A stretch of 39,490 bases of DNA from contig CAZVIK010000009.1 in the NCBI GenBank assembly GCA_964627045.1, positions 1 through 39,490 on the forward strand, read 5' to 3'. Below are positions 1 through 7,374 of the stretch, piece after piece; the stretch's first letter is position 1; each line of letters starts with the position of its first letter. The DNA is from CAZVIK01 sp964627045. Lineage in GTDB: Bacteria > Acidobacteriota > Terriglobia > Bryobacterales > Bryobacteraceae. A program made the translations under genes and the position numbers. Below the pieces are notes generated by a model that was not told where the DNA came from, did no database searches, and saw only the letters and a list, made by a program, of their open reading frames with translations.

Positions 1-369
1 GGCCAGGCCGGGGGGGAGCAGGATGGCGTCCACGTCGATGGCGTTGGGGTCCTTCTTCAGCCGGTCCTCCAACTCGGCGACAGCGTCGCGAATCTTGTTG
101 GATTGCAGGTACAGGCCGGCCAGTTCCTCACTGACGATGGCGGCGTTGGGATCGGCCTTGAGCGCGGCTTTGTAATGCTCGATCGCCCTGGAAAGGTAGT
201 CGCCGCGATTGCCGAAGGCGGCGGCTTGTTCGGCGTAGAGGTGGCCCATGGCGAAGTTGAAATAGGCCTCTGTACGGTCCGGCGCCGCGGGTTCGTCCGC
301 GCCGAATCCCGGACTGACCGCGCCGGCCATCAAGGACAACAAAGCCACGCCTCTCGCGATTGCGTTCAT
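1..369 (-). CDS. TPR-repeat secreted protein, N-terminal part (cut by the window edge)
   Basis: The frame is open from an ATG at 369 down to base 1 (123 codons) with no stop, so the C-terminus lies outside the window. The first ~23 residues (MNAIARGVALLSLMAGAVSP) read as a signal peptide. They are followed by TPR-like helical repeats: AYFNFAMGHLYAEQA, a helix with AIEHYKAALKADPNAA, then EELAGLYLQ and DAVAELEDRLKKDPNA. The A/G/P spacing and the 'DPNA' turns are typical of TPRs. It is probably an exported scaffold protein. It is divergent from miaA, and a TATACT -10-like hexamer lies in the 114-bp gap on this strand. No specific function can be assigned. Confidence 0.8.
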   Translation of the reverse strand, partial: MNAIARGVALLSLMAGAVSPGFGADEPAAPDRTEAYFNFAMGHLYAEQAAAFGNRGDYLSRAIEHYKAALKADPNAAIVSEELAGLYLQSNKIRDAVAELEDRLKKDPNAIDVDAILLPPGLA

Positions 370-483
370 CAGAAAGCCTTTTCCGTGCCGTCCCGACCCC
401 GGGGAGGCGTGCCGGTATCCTCTCGATCTTTAGTATACGCCACGCCGTGCGGCATTCCGGGGCGGTTAGACTATGAGGTACGG

Positions 484-1431
484 ATGTCCGGTTCCCACCG
501 CCTGAATCCTCTTATCGCCATCGCCGGGCCGACCGGTTCGGGAAAAAGCGAACTGGCGCTGCGGGTGGCCGAGGAGTTCGGCGGCGAAGTGGTGAATTGC
601 GATTCGCTGCAAGTCTTCCGGTATTTCGACATCGGGACGGCGAAGTTGACCGTCGGGGAGAGGCGCGGCATCCGGCACCACCTGTTGGACGTGGCGTTGC
701 CCGGCGATTTGTTCACGGCGGGGGAGTTCGCACGCCGCGCCAGGCTCGCGCTCGCCGGCATCACAGCGCGAGGACGTCTGCCGGTGGTGGCCGGCGGAAC
801 GGGATTCTACCTGACGGCGCTGATCGACGGCCTTTTCCAGGGGCCGGAGCGCGACGAAACGCTGCGCGCGGACCTGTTGGAGCGCGAACGGCGGCGGCCG
901 GGGGCTTTGTCGAAGGTCCTCGGCCGGATCGATCCGGCGGCGGCCCGCGCCATCCACTCCAACGACGTCCGTAAGCTGGTGCGCGCGCTGGAGATCTGCG
1001 TGCTCACGCGGCGCAGCCTGACGTCGGCGTTCGCTGCGGGCCGCGACCGGCTGGAAGGGTACGCGGTGTTGAAGATCGGGGTGAATCCCCCGCGCGAGGA
1101 GTTGTATGCCCGGCTGGACGCGCGTTGCCGGCGGATGTTCGAAACGGGGTTGGTGGACGAGGTGCGGCGCATCCTGCTGCTGGGGTTCCCGCCTGAGGTG
1201 AAGCCGCTGGAATCGCACGGCTACCGGCAATGCCTTCAATACCTTCGGGGCGAAATGAGCCTGGAAGAGGCGGTGCTTCACGCGCAGCGAAACACGCGGC
1301 GCTACGCCAAACGGCAGTGGACCTGGTTCCGGCGGGAGCGCGACATGGAGTGGTTCGACGGATTCGGCGCGGACCAGGCCGTCCAAGAGAAGGCGGTCGA
1401 TCGCGTGCGGGCGTTCCTCGCAGAGGTGTGA
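484..1431 (+). CDS. miaA: tRNA dimethylallyltransferase MiaA
   Basis: Transfers a dimethylallyl group from DMAPP to N6 of A37 in tRNAs that read codons starting with U. The 315-residue product has the P-loop GPTGSGKSELA near residue 14. The DSxQV motif appears as NCDSLQVFRYFDIGTAK, with Phe where Tyr is usual. The VAGGTGFYLTALIDGL motif and the C-terminal tRNA-binding segment TRRYAKRQWTWFRRE are also present. Length fits the family (~300-320 aa). I chose the ATG at 484 because the frame upstream (open back to 103) carries no family sequence and lies antisense to the TPR gene. The TPR/FlgO protein starts 42 bp downstream on the same strand. Confidence 0.96.
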   Translation: MSGSHRLNPLIAIAGPTGSGKSELALRVAEEFGGEVVNCDSLQVFRYFDIGTAKLTVGERRGIRHHLLDVALPGDLFTAGEFARRARLALAGITARGRLPVVAGGTGFYLTALIDGLFQGPERDETLRADLLERERRRPGALSKVLGRIDPAAARAIHSNDVRKLVRALEICVLTRRSLTSAFAAGRDRLEGYAVLKIGVNPPREELYARLDARCRRMFETGLVDEVRRILLLGFPPEVKPLESHGYRQCLQYLRGEMSLEEAVLHAQRNTRRYAKRQWTWFRRERDMEWFDGFGADQAVQEKAVDRVRAFLAEV

Positions 1432-1473
1432 GCCAAAGCGGGACGGGAAAACCGCTTTGGTAGACTTGGTTGC

Positions 1474-2664
1474 ATGAAGCGGTTTCTGGCGGCGCTGATC
1501 CTGGCGGCGGCCTTGCGCGCCGGGGCGCAGACGGTGGCCGTGCTCCCGTTTTTCAACCTTTCGGAAGACGAGAGCCTGGATTGGATCGGGGAGAGCGTCT
1601 CCGAGACGATCCGCGAGGCGCTGGCCGGCGAAGGGTTGCTGGTGCTGGACCGCGAGACGCGCGAGAAGGCATACCAACGGCTGCTACTGCGCCCGCGAAG
1701 CGTGCTGACGCGGGCGTCGGTGGTGAAACTGGGCGAACTGCTGGATGCCGAGCGGATCGTCTACGGGGCATTCCAGGTGGAAGGGGCCGGGGGCGCGGCG
1801 GGGGCAAGCCCGAAGGATTCGCTGGAACTGACCGTCCGGGTGATGAATCTGCGGGAACTCCGGCAGGGGCCGGAAGACTCGGCCACAGCCCCGCTGGAAG
1901 ACCTGGCCGACGCGCAGAGCCGCCTGGCCTGGCGGGTACTCACACGGATGTTGGAACTGGGGAGGGCGCCCAGCCAGGAGCAGTACCTGCGGAATCACCC
2001 GCCGGTGCGGTTGGATGCGTTGGAAAGCTACATCCGGGGACTGATGTCCGCCTCGCCCGAGCAGAAACACCGCTTCTTCACGCAGGCGGCGCGCCTGGAC
2101 GAGCGGTTCGGCGAGCCGTGCTTCCAACTGGGCCGCCTTCAATTCGGCCAAAAGAACTACCGTGTGGCGGCCGGCTGGTTCGAAAAGGTACCGAAGGCCA
2201 GCTCCCACTACCTGGAGGCGGCCTATTTCTTGGGCATCTGCCGCCACCATCTGGCGGACTACGACGGAGCGATCGCTTCTTTCGAGGAGGTGGCCGCGGA
2301 GCTGCCGCTCAACGAGGTGTGGAACAACCTCGGGGCGGCCCAATCGCGCAAGAATGCGCCGGCCGCCCTGGAGAGCTTCGAACGGGCCAGCCTGGGCGAC
2401 CCAAACGACCCGGTCTACCTGTTCAACGTGGGATATGCCATGTGGAAGGCCGGCCGGTACGACGACGCGGCCGGGAAGTTCCGCGCGACGCTGGACCGCA
2501 CGCCGGAGGATTCGCTGGCGATCCTCATGCTGGGCCGCTGCCTGAACCAGACGCCGCCCAAGGAAAGCGACTTGACGGTGGCCGGTCTCGAACGGGTGAA
2601 AGAAAACTTCGAAGAGATGGCTTACCGGCAACTGCGGGCCGCGATGGAGCCCCCGAAGCGGTAG
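1474..2664 (+). CDS. Secreted FlgO/TolB-like N-domain plus TPR protein
   Basis: The 396-residue product has a signal peptide (MKRFLAALILAAALRAGAQ, cleavage near residue 18). Next comes a domain of the FlgO/CsgG/TolB-N type: TVAVLPFFNLSEDESLDWIG followed by ETIREALAGEGLLVLDRE and a late ERIVYGAF strand, residues ~19-110. From about residue 180 it consists of TPRs, for example YRVAAGWFEKVPKASSHYLE, ADYDGAIASFEEVAAELPLN and GRYDDAAGKFRATLDRTPED. Such proteins usually sit in the periplasm or at the outer membrane as assembly scaffolds. It follows miaA by 42 bp and may share its transcript. It ends 12 bp from the convergent ubiE stop. Exact role unknown. Confidence 0.85.
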   Translation: MKRFLAALILAAALRAGAQTVAVLPFFNLSEDESLDWIGESVSETIREALAGEGLLVLDRETREKAYQRLLLRPRSVLTRASVVKLGELLDAERIVYGAFQVEGAGGAAGASPKDSLELTVRVMNLRELRQGPEDSATAPLEDLADAQSRLAWRVLTRMLELGRAPSQEQYLRNHPPVRLDALESYIRGLMSASPEQKHRFFTQAARLDERFGEPCFQLGRLQFGQKNYRVAAGWFEKVPKASSHYLEAAYFLGICRHHLADYDGAIASFEEVAAELPLNEVWNNLGAAQSRKNAPAALESFERASLGDPNDPVYLFNVGYAMWKAGRYDDAAGKFRATLDRTPEDSLAILMLGRCLNQTPPKESDLTVAGLERVKENFEEMAYRQLRAAMEPPKR

Positions 2665-2676
2665 GCAGCCGCGCCT

Positions 2677-3423
2677 CTACCGCGTGCCGATGTGCAGCGC
2701 GACGATCCCCGCGGTCATGGTGCGGAACGCCACGGCGCCAAACCCCGCCTCGCGCATCTGCCGGGCCAGGTCCTCCCGGCCGGGGAAACGGCGCACCGAT
2801 TCGGGAAGGTAGGCGTAGGCGTCAGGCGAGCCGGAAACCGCGCGGCCGACGGCCGGCAGTACCCAGCGCGAATAGCCCGTGTACAGCGCCGCCATCACGC
2901 GGTTGGAAGGCTGCGAGAATTCCAGAATCGCGGCCACGCCGCCGGGGCGCAATACGCGCGCCATCTCGCGCAACCCCGCGCGGTAATCGGCCAGGTTACG
3001 AAAACCAAAGGCGACCGTGACAAGATCCAGCGAAGCCACGGCGAAGGGCAACTTCATGGCGTCGGCTTCCAGCAACGCGAAGGGCCGCCCGGCCGCCAGC
3101 AGCTTTCGCCGGGCGATGGCAAGCATGGGCGCCGAAAAATCGCAGCCCCACACCGCGCCCGAAGCGCGCGAGCCGAGCGCGAGCACAAGGTCGCCGGTAC
3201 CGCAACACAGGTCGAGCACGCGTACCCCGGGGCGGGTGAGGATGGCGGAGACGGCATTCACGGTGCGGCGCCGCCAAACGCGGTCGAGGTTGAACGAAAG
3301 CAGGTGGTTGAGCAGGTCGTAGCGGCGGGCCACCGAACCGAACATGCGCCGCACCCAGCGAGCGGCCTCCTCTTGGCCGGCCCCGCCGGGCGCTCGCGCC
3401 CCGGACGCCGGCGCACCGCTCAT
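2677..3423 (-). CDS. ubiE: Demethylmenaquinone/ubiquinone C-methyltransferase UbiE/MenG
   Basis: SAM-dependent methyltransferase of the last C-methylation step of menaquinone (or ubiquinone). The 248-residue product has the UbiE N-terminal signature VRRMFGSVARRYDLLNHLLS, SAM motif I VLDLCCGTGDL (residues 69-79), the family block FGFRNLADYRAGLREMARVL and RPGGVAAILEFSQPSN. The start ATG at 3423 overlaps the aroB stop by four bases (ATGA), so it is translationally coupled to aroB. The first ~18 residues are an Ala/Gly/Pro-rich extension. In an acidobacterium menaquinone is the expected substrate, so menG would be an equally valid name. The frame is open far upstream, but that stretch is antisense shadow within aroB. 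Confidence 0.94.
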   Translation of the reverse strand: MSGAPASGARAPGGAGQEEAARWVRRMFGSVARRYDLLNHLLSFNLDRVWRRRTVNAVSAILTRPGVRVLDLCCGTGDLVLALGSRASGAVWGCDFSAPMLAIARRKLLAAGRPFALLEADAMKLPFAVASLDLVTVAFGFRNLADYRAGLREMARVLRPGGVAAILEFSQPSNRVMAALYTGYSRWVLPAVGRAVSGSPDAYAYLPESVRRFPGREDLARQMREAGFGAVAFRTMTAGIVALHIGTR

Positions 3424-4493
3424 GCGAGCGCCGCTCGCGCGGCCGCGAGCACGGCGGCCGGATCGAGCCCCGAAACCACCCGGACCAGGCCTATCCTCTC
3501 CGGCAAAACGAAATGCATAACGCCGCGAACGGTTTTCTTGTCGCTCTCCATTCGCGCGACGATGCGTTCGGGAGAGACGCCGTCCGTCGACGGAATGGGG
3601 CCGTAGAGGTCCACGGTACGGAGAATCTCCGCAGCGTCTTCGGCGGGGAGCATCCCGGCAAGCTGCGCCAGATGCGCGGCGGCCTTCATGCCGAAGGCCA
3701 CGGCCTCGCCATGCAGGAAGCGCGCGTAGCCGGTCTCGGCTTCCAGCGCGTGGCCATAGGTGTGCCCGAAGTTGAGGATGCGGCGAAGCCCACTCTCGCG
3801 TTCGTCGGCCGAGACGACCTCGGCCTTGATGGCGACCGACCGGGCGATCATCGCCTCCAACACGCCGGGGTCCAGGCCCAGCACGGCCGCCGTCTCGCCC
3901 GCCATCAGGCGGAAGAGCTTGGGGCTGCGAATGACGCCGCACTTGACGACCTCGTAAAGACCGGCCCGGTACTCGCGTTCGGGAAGTGTCGAAAGCACGG
4001 CCGGATCGACTAGAACGGCCAATGGCTGATGAAACGCGCCGACCAGGTTTTTGCCGGAAGCCAGGTTCACGCCGGTCTTGCCGCCGACGCCGGCGTCCAC
4101 CTGCGCGAGTAGCGTCGTGGGGATCTGGATCACCGGGATCCCCCGCATGAAGGAGGCGGCCAGGAAACCGGCCACGTCGCAAGCGATGCCGCCGCCAAAG
4201 GCCACCACAACGCTGGAACGATCAGCCTTCAGAGCGACCATCTCCTCGGCCAGCCGCTCCAGCTCGCCGAGCCGCTTGTTCTCTTCGCCGCCGGCGAAAA
4301 AGACGGTAGCGAAGTCCTTTCCCTCCAGCGCGGAGGCCAAAGCTTCCCCGTGAAGAGACCAGACTTCCCGGGTGGAGATCACAACGATGCGCCCGGCATC
4401 CGCCGGCAAGAACTCGGCGACGCGGCGCAGGGCTCCGGCCTGGACGACCGCCGGGTAGGTCCGCTGAGGCGTTTTGACCTCGAAGGAGGGCAT
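3420..4493 (-). CDS. aroB: 3-dehydroquinate synthase AroB
   Basis: Second step of the shikimate pathway: DAHP to 3-dehydroquinate, NAD- and Zn-dependent. The 357-residue product has GGEENK (residues 68-73), the glycine-rich NAD loop GGGIACDVAGFLAASFMRG, the block IPTTLLAQVDAGVGGKTGVN and FHQPLAVLVDP. The three zinc ligands are Glu181 (LYEVVKCG), His244 (NFGHTYGHALE) and His261 (FLHGEAVAFGM). Length is normal. It forms a coupled pair with ubiE downstream (4-base overlap) and is divergent from nadB with a 43-bp gap. The pairing puts aromatic and quinone precursor supply in one transcript. Confidence 0.97.
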   Translation of the reverse strand: MPSFEVKTPQRTYPAVVQAGALRRVAEFLPADAGRIVVISTREVWSLHGEALASALEGKDFATVFFAGGEENKRLGELERLAEEMVALKADRSSVVVAFGGGIACDVAGFLAASFMRGIPVIQIPTTLLAQVDAGVGGKTGVNLASGKNLVGAFHQPLAVLVDPAVLSTLPEREYRAGLYEVVKCGVIRSPKLFRLMAGETAAVLGLDPGVLEAMIARSVAIKAEVVSADERESGLRRILNFGHTYGHALEAETGYARFLHGEAVAFGMKAAAHLAQLAGMLPAEDAAEILRTVDLYGPIPSTDGVSPERIVARMESDKKTVRGVMHFVLPERIGLVRVVSGLDPAAVLAAARAALA

Positions 4494-4536
4494 AGAGACG
4501 TTGTACCACGCACGGGGTGTTAGAATCGCAGGTTAG

Positions 4537-6069
4537 ATGACTACCGATTTTCTGGTGGTCGGGGCGGGGGTCGCGGGACTACGGGCGGCCATCGAACTGG
4601 CCCAGGCGGGCGACGTCACGGTTGTCGCCAAGGACAGCCTCCGGGAATCGTCGTCGGAGTATGCGCAGGGCGGTATCGCGGTGGCGCTCAGCGACGACGA
4701 CGAAGTCGAACTGCACGAACAGGATACGGTGGCCGCGGGCGACGGTCTGTGCAACCGGGAGGCGGTGCGCGTCCTGGTGGAGGAAGGTCCCGAGGCGATC
4801 CAGCAGCTTATTGAATGGGGCGCCGAGTTCGACCGCGAGGGAAGCAAACTGGCGTTCGGGCGCGAAGGGGCCCACAGCCGCCGCCGGATCTTGCACGCCC
4901 AGGGGGATTCCACGGGGCACGAAATTTCCCGCACGCTTTATCGCAAGGCCGCGTCGCTCAAGAACATACACTTCCGCAGCTTCACAGCGATCACGGACCT
5001 TCTGGTGGAAGGGGGCGAAGTGGCCGGGGTGATCGCCTGCGATTCGCAGACCCGCCGGCTGGTACCGTACCCGGCGCGGGCGGTCTTGCTGGCGACCGGC
5101 GGGCTTGGGCGCATTTACTCGGAAACCACCAATCCGGATGTAGCGACCGGCGACGGCGTGGCGGCAGCCTTCCGCGCGGGGGCGGAAATCAACGACATCG
5201 AACTGGTGCAGTTCCATCCGACGGCACTGCACCTGGAAGGTGCGCCGAATTTCCTCCTGACCGAGGCGTTGCGGGGCGAAGGCGGCGTCCTGCGGAACAT
5301 TCACGGCGAGGCGTTCATGGAACGCTACCACCCGATGAAGGAACTGGCGCCCAGGGACATCGTTTCGCGTTCGATCGTGACCGAAATCCGGCGCTCGGGC
5401 GGCGCGCACGCGTTTCTGGATATGACGCAACTTCCCGCCGATCACGTGCGGGCGCGGTTTCCAAGGGTCCACAAGACCTGCTTGAAGTACGGCCTGGACA
5501 TCACCAAAGACCCGGCGCCGATCCACCCGGCGGCGCACTACGCCATGGGTGGCGTGCGCACGGATCTGGACGGGCGCGCCACGCTGCCGCGCTTGTTCGC
5601 GGCCGGCGAGGTGGCGGCCACTGGAGTTCACGGGGCCAACCGCCTGGCCAGCAACTCGCTCCTGGAGGCGATGGTGTTCGGCGCGCGCGCGGGCCGCAAG
5701 ATGCGCGAGTGGGCGGGCGTGAGCGTGCCGCGCCCTTCGGCCTTGGAGCAGCCGCTTTTCCCGAGCATCTCCGAGCGGGAACTCCGGGCGCTCACCAGCG
5801 AGCACTGCGGAATCGTACGCAGCGGCGAGGGATTGGCGGCGGCGTGGGAGCGCCTGGAGGCCGTGCGGCCGGAGACCTGCGCGTATCCGAATCGCGCCGT
5901 GTTTGAGCTGCGCGGAATGTACGAGGTGGTACGGTTGATCGCGCGTGGCGGCCTAGCGCGGAAGGAGAGCCGCGGGGCGCACTTCCGCATCGATTATCCT
6001 AAAAAGAGCTCGGACTTCGCGAAACACTCCCGAATCGTCCGTACCAATAATGAAGTCACTTTCTTCTGA
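4537..6069 (+). CDS. nadB: L-aspartate oxidase NadB
   Basis: FAD enzyme that oxidises L-aspartate to iminoaspartate, the first step of de novo NAD synthesis. The 510-residue product begins with the dinucleotide-binding motif DFLVVGAGVAGLRAAIELAQ. It also has SSSEYAQGGIA, HAQGDSTGHEISRTL, VQFHPTALH, LRGEGG, HPAAHYAMGGVRTDLDGR and GANRLASNSLLEAMVFG, all typical of the succinate dehydrogenase/NadB flavoprotein family. NadB rather than SdhA is indicated by the short C-terminal helical domain ending in SRGAHFRIDYP and by the absence of sdhBC neighbours. The last 20 bp overlap the following membrane-protein gene. No nadA or nadC is in the window. Confidence 0.95.
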   Translation: MTTDFLVVGAGVAGLRAAIELAQAGDVTVVAKDSLRESSSEYAQGGIAVALSDDDEVELHEQDTVAAGDGLCNREAVRVLVEEGPEAIQQLIEWGAEFDREGSKLAFGREGAHSRRRILHAQGDSTGHEISRTLYRKAASLKNIHFRSFTAITDLLVEGGEVAGVIACDSQTRRLVPYPARAVLLATGGLGRIYSETTNPDVATGDGVAAAFRAGAEINDIELVQFHPTALHLEGAPNFLLTEALRGEGGVLRNIHGEAFMERYHPMKELAPRDIVSRSIVTEIRRSGGAHAFLDMTQLPADHVRARFPRVHKTCLKYGLDITKDPAPIHPAAHYAMGGVRTDLDGRATLPRLFAAGEVAATGVHGANRLASNSLLEAMVFGARAGRKMREWAGVSVPRPSALEQPLFPSISERELRALTSEHCGIVRSGEGLAAAWERLEAVRPETCAYPNRAVFELRGMYEVVRLIARGGLARKESRGAHFRIDYPKKSSDFAKHSRIVRTNNEVTFF

Positions 6070-7339
6070 ACCGTTCCCCGCTCCGGGACAGCCCCGGCCG
6101 CGGCAGGCCATCGTGATGTGCGCGTTCTTGCTACTGGCATCCACGCACATCCGGGAGGTACCGGCCGCGACGGCCCTATGGGCGGCGCCGGCGATTCTGC
6201 TGGCGGCGATGATGATCGCCTGGGCCGCCGAGTCGGCGCAGTTCTTCGTGGCCCAGGGGTTCGCACTGGCGATCCTGGCCTGGTTGCAGACCTTGCCCGA
6301 ATTTGCGGTGGAATTCGTGCTGGCTTGGAAGCAACAGGTTCCGCTGCTGCTCGCAAACCTGACGGGCGCACTTCGTCTCCTGACGGGCCTGGCCTGGCCC
6401 ATGATATACGCCGTGGCAGCGCTGTCCTACCGGGCGAGGCATAAGAAGCGGATGCGGGAGATACGCCTGGAAGACGGGCATTGCATCGAGGTGATCGGGC
6501 TGCTTGTGCCTTTGATCTACATGGTTTTCGTCTGGTGGAAGGGCTCCCTGAACCTGTTCGATGCCAGCGTCCTGGTCCTGATATACACGGCCTACCTGCT
6601 CGTGCTGCGGCGCATGCCCCCGGAAGAGGCCGAGGGCATCGAGGAACTTGAGAGGCTTCCGCGAACCATCGTGAAGTCTGCGCCCTGGAAGCGCAACCTG
6701 ACGATACTCGGCCTGTTCGCCGGCGGCGGCGCGTTGATCTACTACGCGGCCGAGCCGTTCCTGGGAAGCCTGCTGGCGATTTCGGCGGCGCTCGGCGTGC
6801 CCAGTTTCGTGTTCGTGCAGTGGGTGGCGCCGTTTGTTTCGGAATTTCCCGAAAAGGTGTCGGCGTTTTATTGGGCCAGGACGATTCATCGCGCGCCGAT
6901 GGCGCTGATGAATATGGTTTCCAGCAACATCAACCAGTGGACGCTGCTGGCGGCCATGCTGCCGATCGTGTATTCGATCAGCCGGGGCACGCCTTCGAGT
7001 ATTCCTTTCGACGATCAACAGAAGCTGGAGATTCTGATGACGCTGGGCCAGTCGCTGGTGGGGATGCTGTTCCTGGTGAACATGAAGCTGACCTGGTGGG
7101 AGGCGTCGAGTCTGTTCTCGCTGTGGTTCATACAGTTTGCCTTCTCGCCGATGAAGCCCGGGCCGGGGTTCTTCGGCTTCATGGCCACGCACATACACGG
7201 ATACGTAACTATCGCCTATTTCGCATGGTTCGCCTTCGGGCTGCTGCGTTACCTGATGGGGCGGCGCCAGCCGGAGGCGTTCCAGCTCTTCGGCGTCATG
7301 TGGCGCAAACACATCTGGCCCTCGGCGCCGCCGGCGTAG
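6050..7339 (+). CDS. CaCA-type (sodium/calcium exchanger-like) integral membrane protein
   Basis: The 429-residue product has about ten hydrophobic segments and two inverted-repeat blocks like the alpha-repeats of the Ca2+/cation antiporter superfamily. The first block has LQTLPEFAVEF then LLLANLTGALRLL. The second has VAPFVSEFPEKVSAFYW then MALMNMVSSNINQWTLL. Both keep the 'PE' acidic pair and an N-x-x-x-(S/A) block, which matches G(T/N)SLPE...GNxxGSN in loosened form. A hydrophilic loop (EEAEGIEELERLPR) splits the halves. The gene starts 20 bp inside nadB, so the two are probably co-translated. Cation exchange is inferred from fold motifs, and the ion is unknown. Confidence 0.75.
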   Translation: MKSLSSEPFPAPGQPRPRQAIVMCAFLLLASTHIREVPAATALWAAPAILLAAMMIAWAAESAQFFVAQGFALAILAWLQTLPEFAVEFVLAWKQQVPLLLANLTGALRLLTGLAWPMIYAVAALSYRARHKKRMREIRLEDGHCIEVIGLLVPLIYMVFVWWKGSLNLFDASVLVLIYTAYLLVLRRMPPEEAEGIEELERLPRTIVKSAPWKRNLTILGLFAGGGALIYYAAEPFLGSLLAISAALGVPSFVFVQWVAPFVSEFPEKVSAFYWARTIHRAPMALMNMVSSNINQWTLLAAMLPIVYSISRGTPSSIPFDDQQKLEILMTLGQSLVGMLFLVNMKLTWWEASSLFSLWFIQFAFSPMKPGPGFFGFMATHIHGYVTIAYFAWFAFGLLRYLMGRRQPEAFQLFGVMWRKHIWPSAPPA

Positions 7340-7374
7340 CGGAACCACTGGCGCTTTCGGCGGAAGCCGCGCGG

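Noticed and set aside
428..441. Shared TTTAGTATACG motif here and at 38086-38096 as a regulon box
   Set aside because: In both places it is best explained as the -10 hexamer TATACT of a minus-strand promoter; two chance copies are not a regulon.
103..483. Extended N-terminus for MiaA starting at 103
   Set aside because: The extra 127 codons lie antisense to the TPR gene and have no MiaA similarity; the ATG at 484 starts the family sequence.
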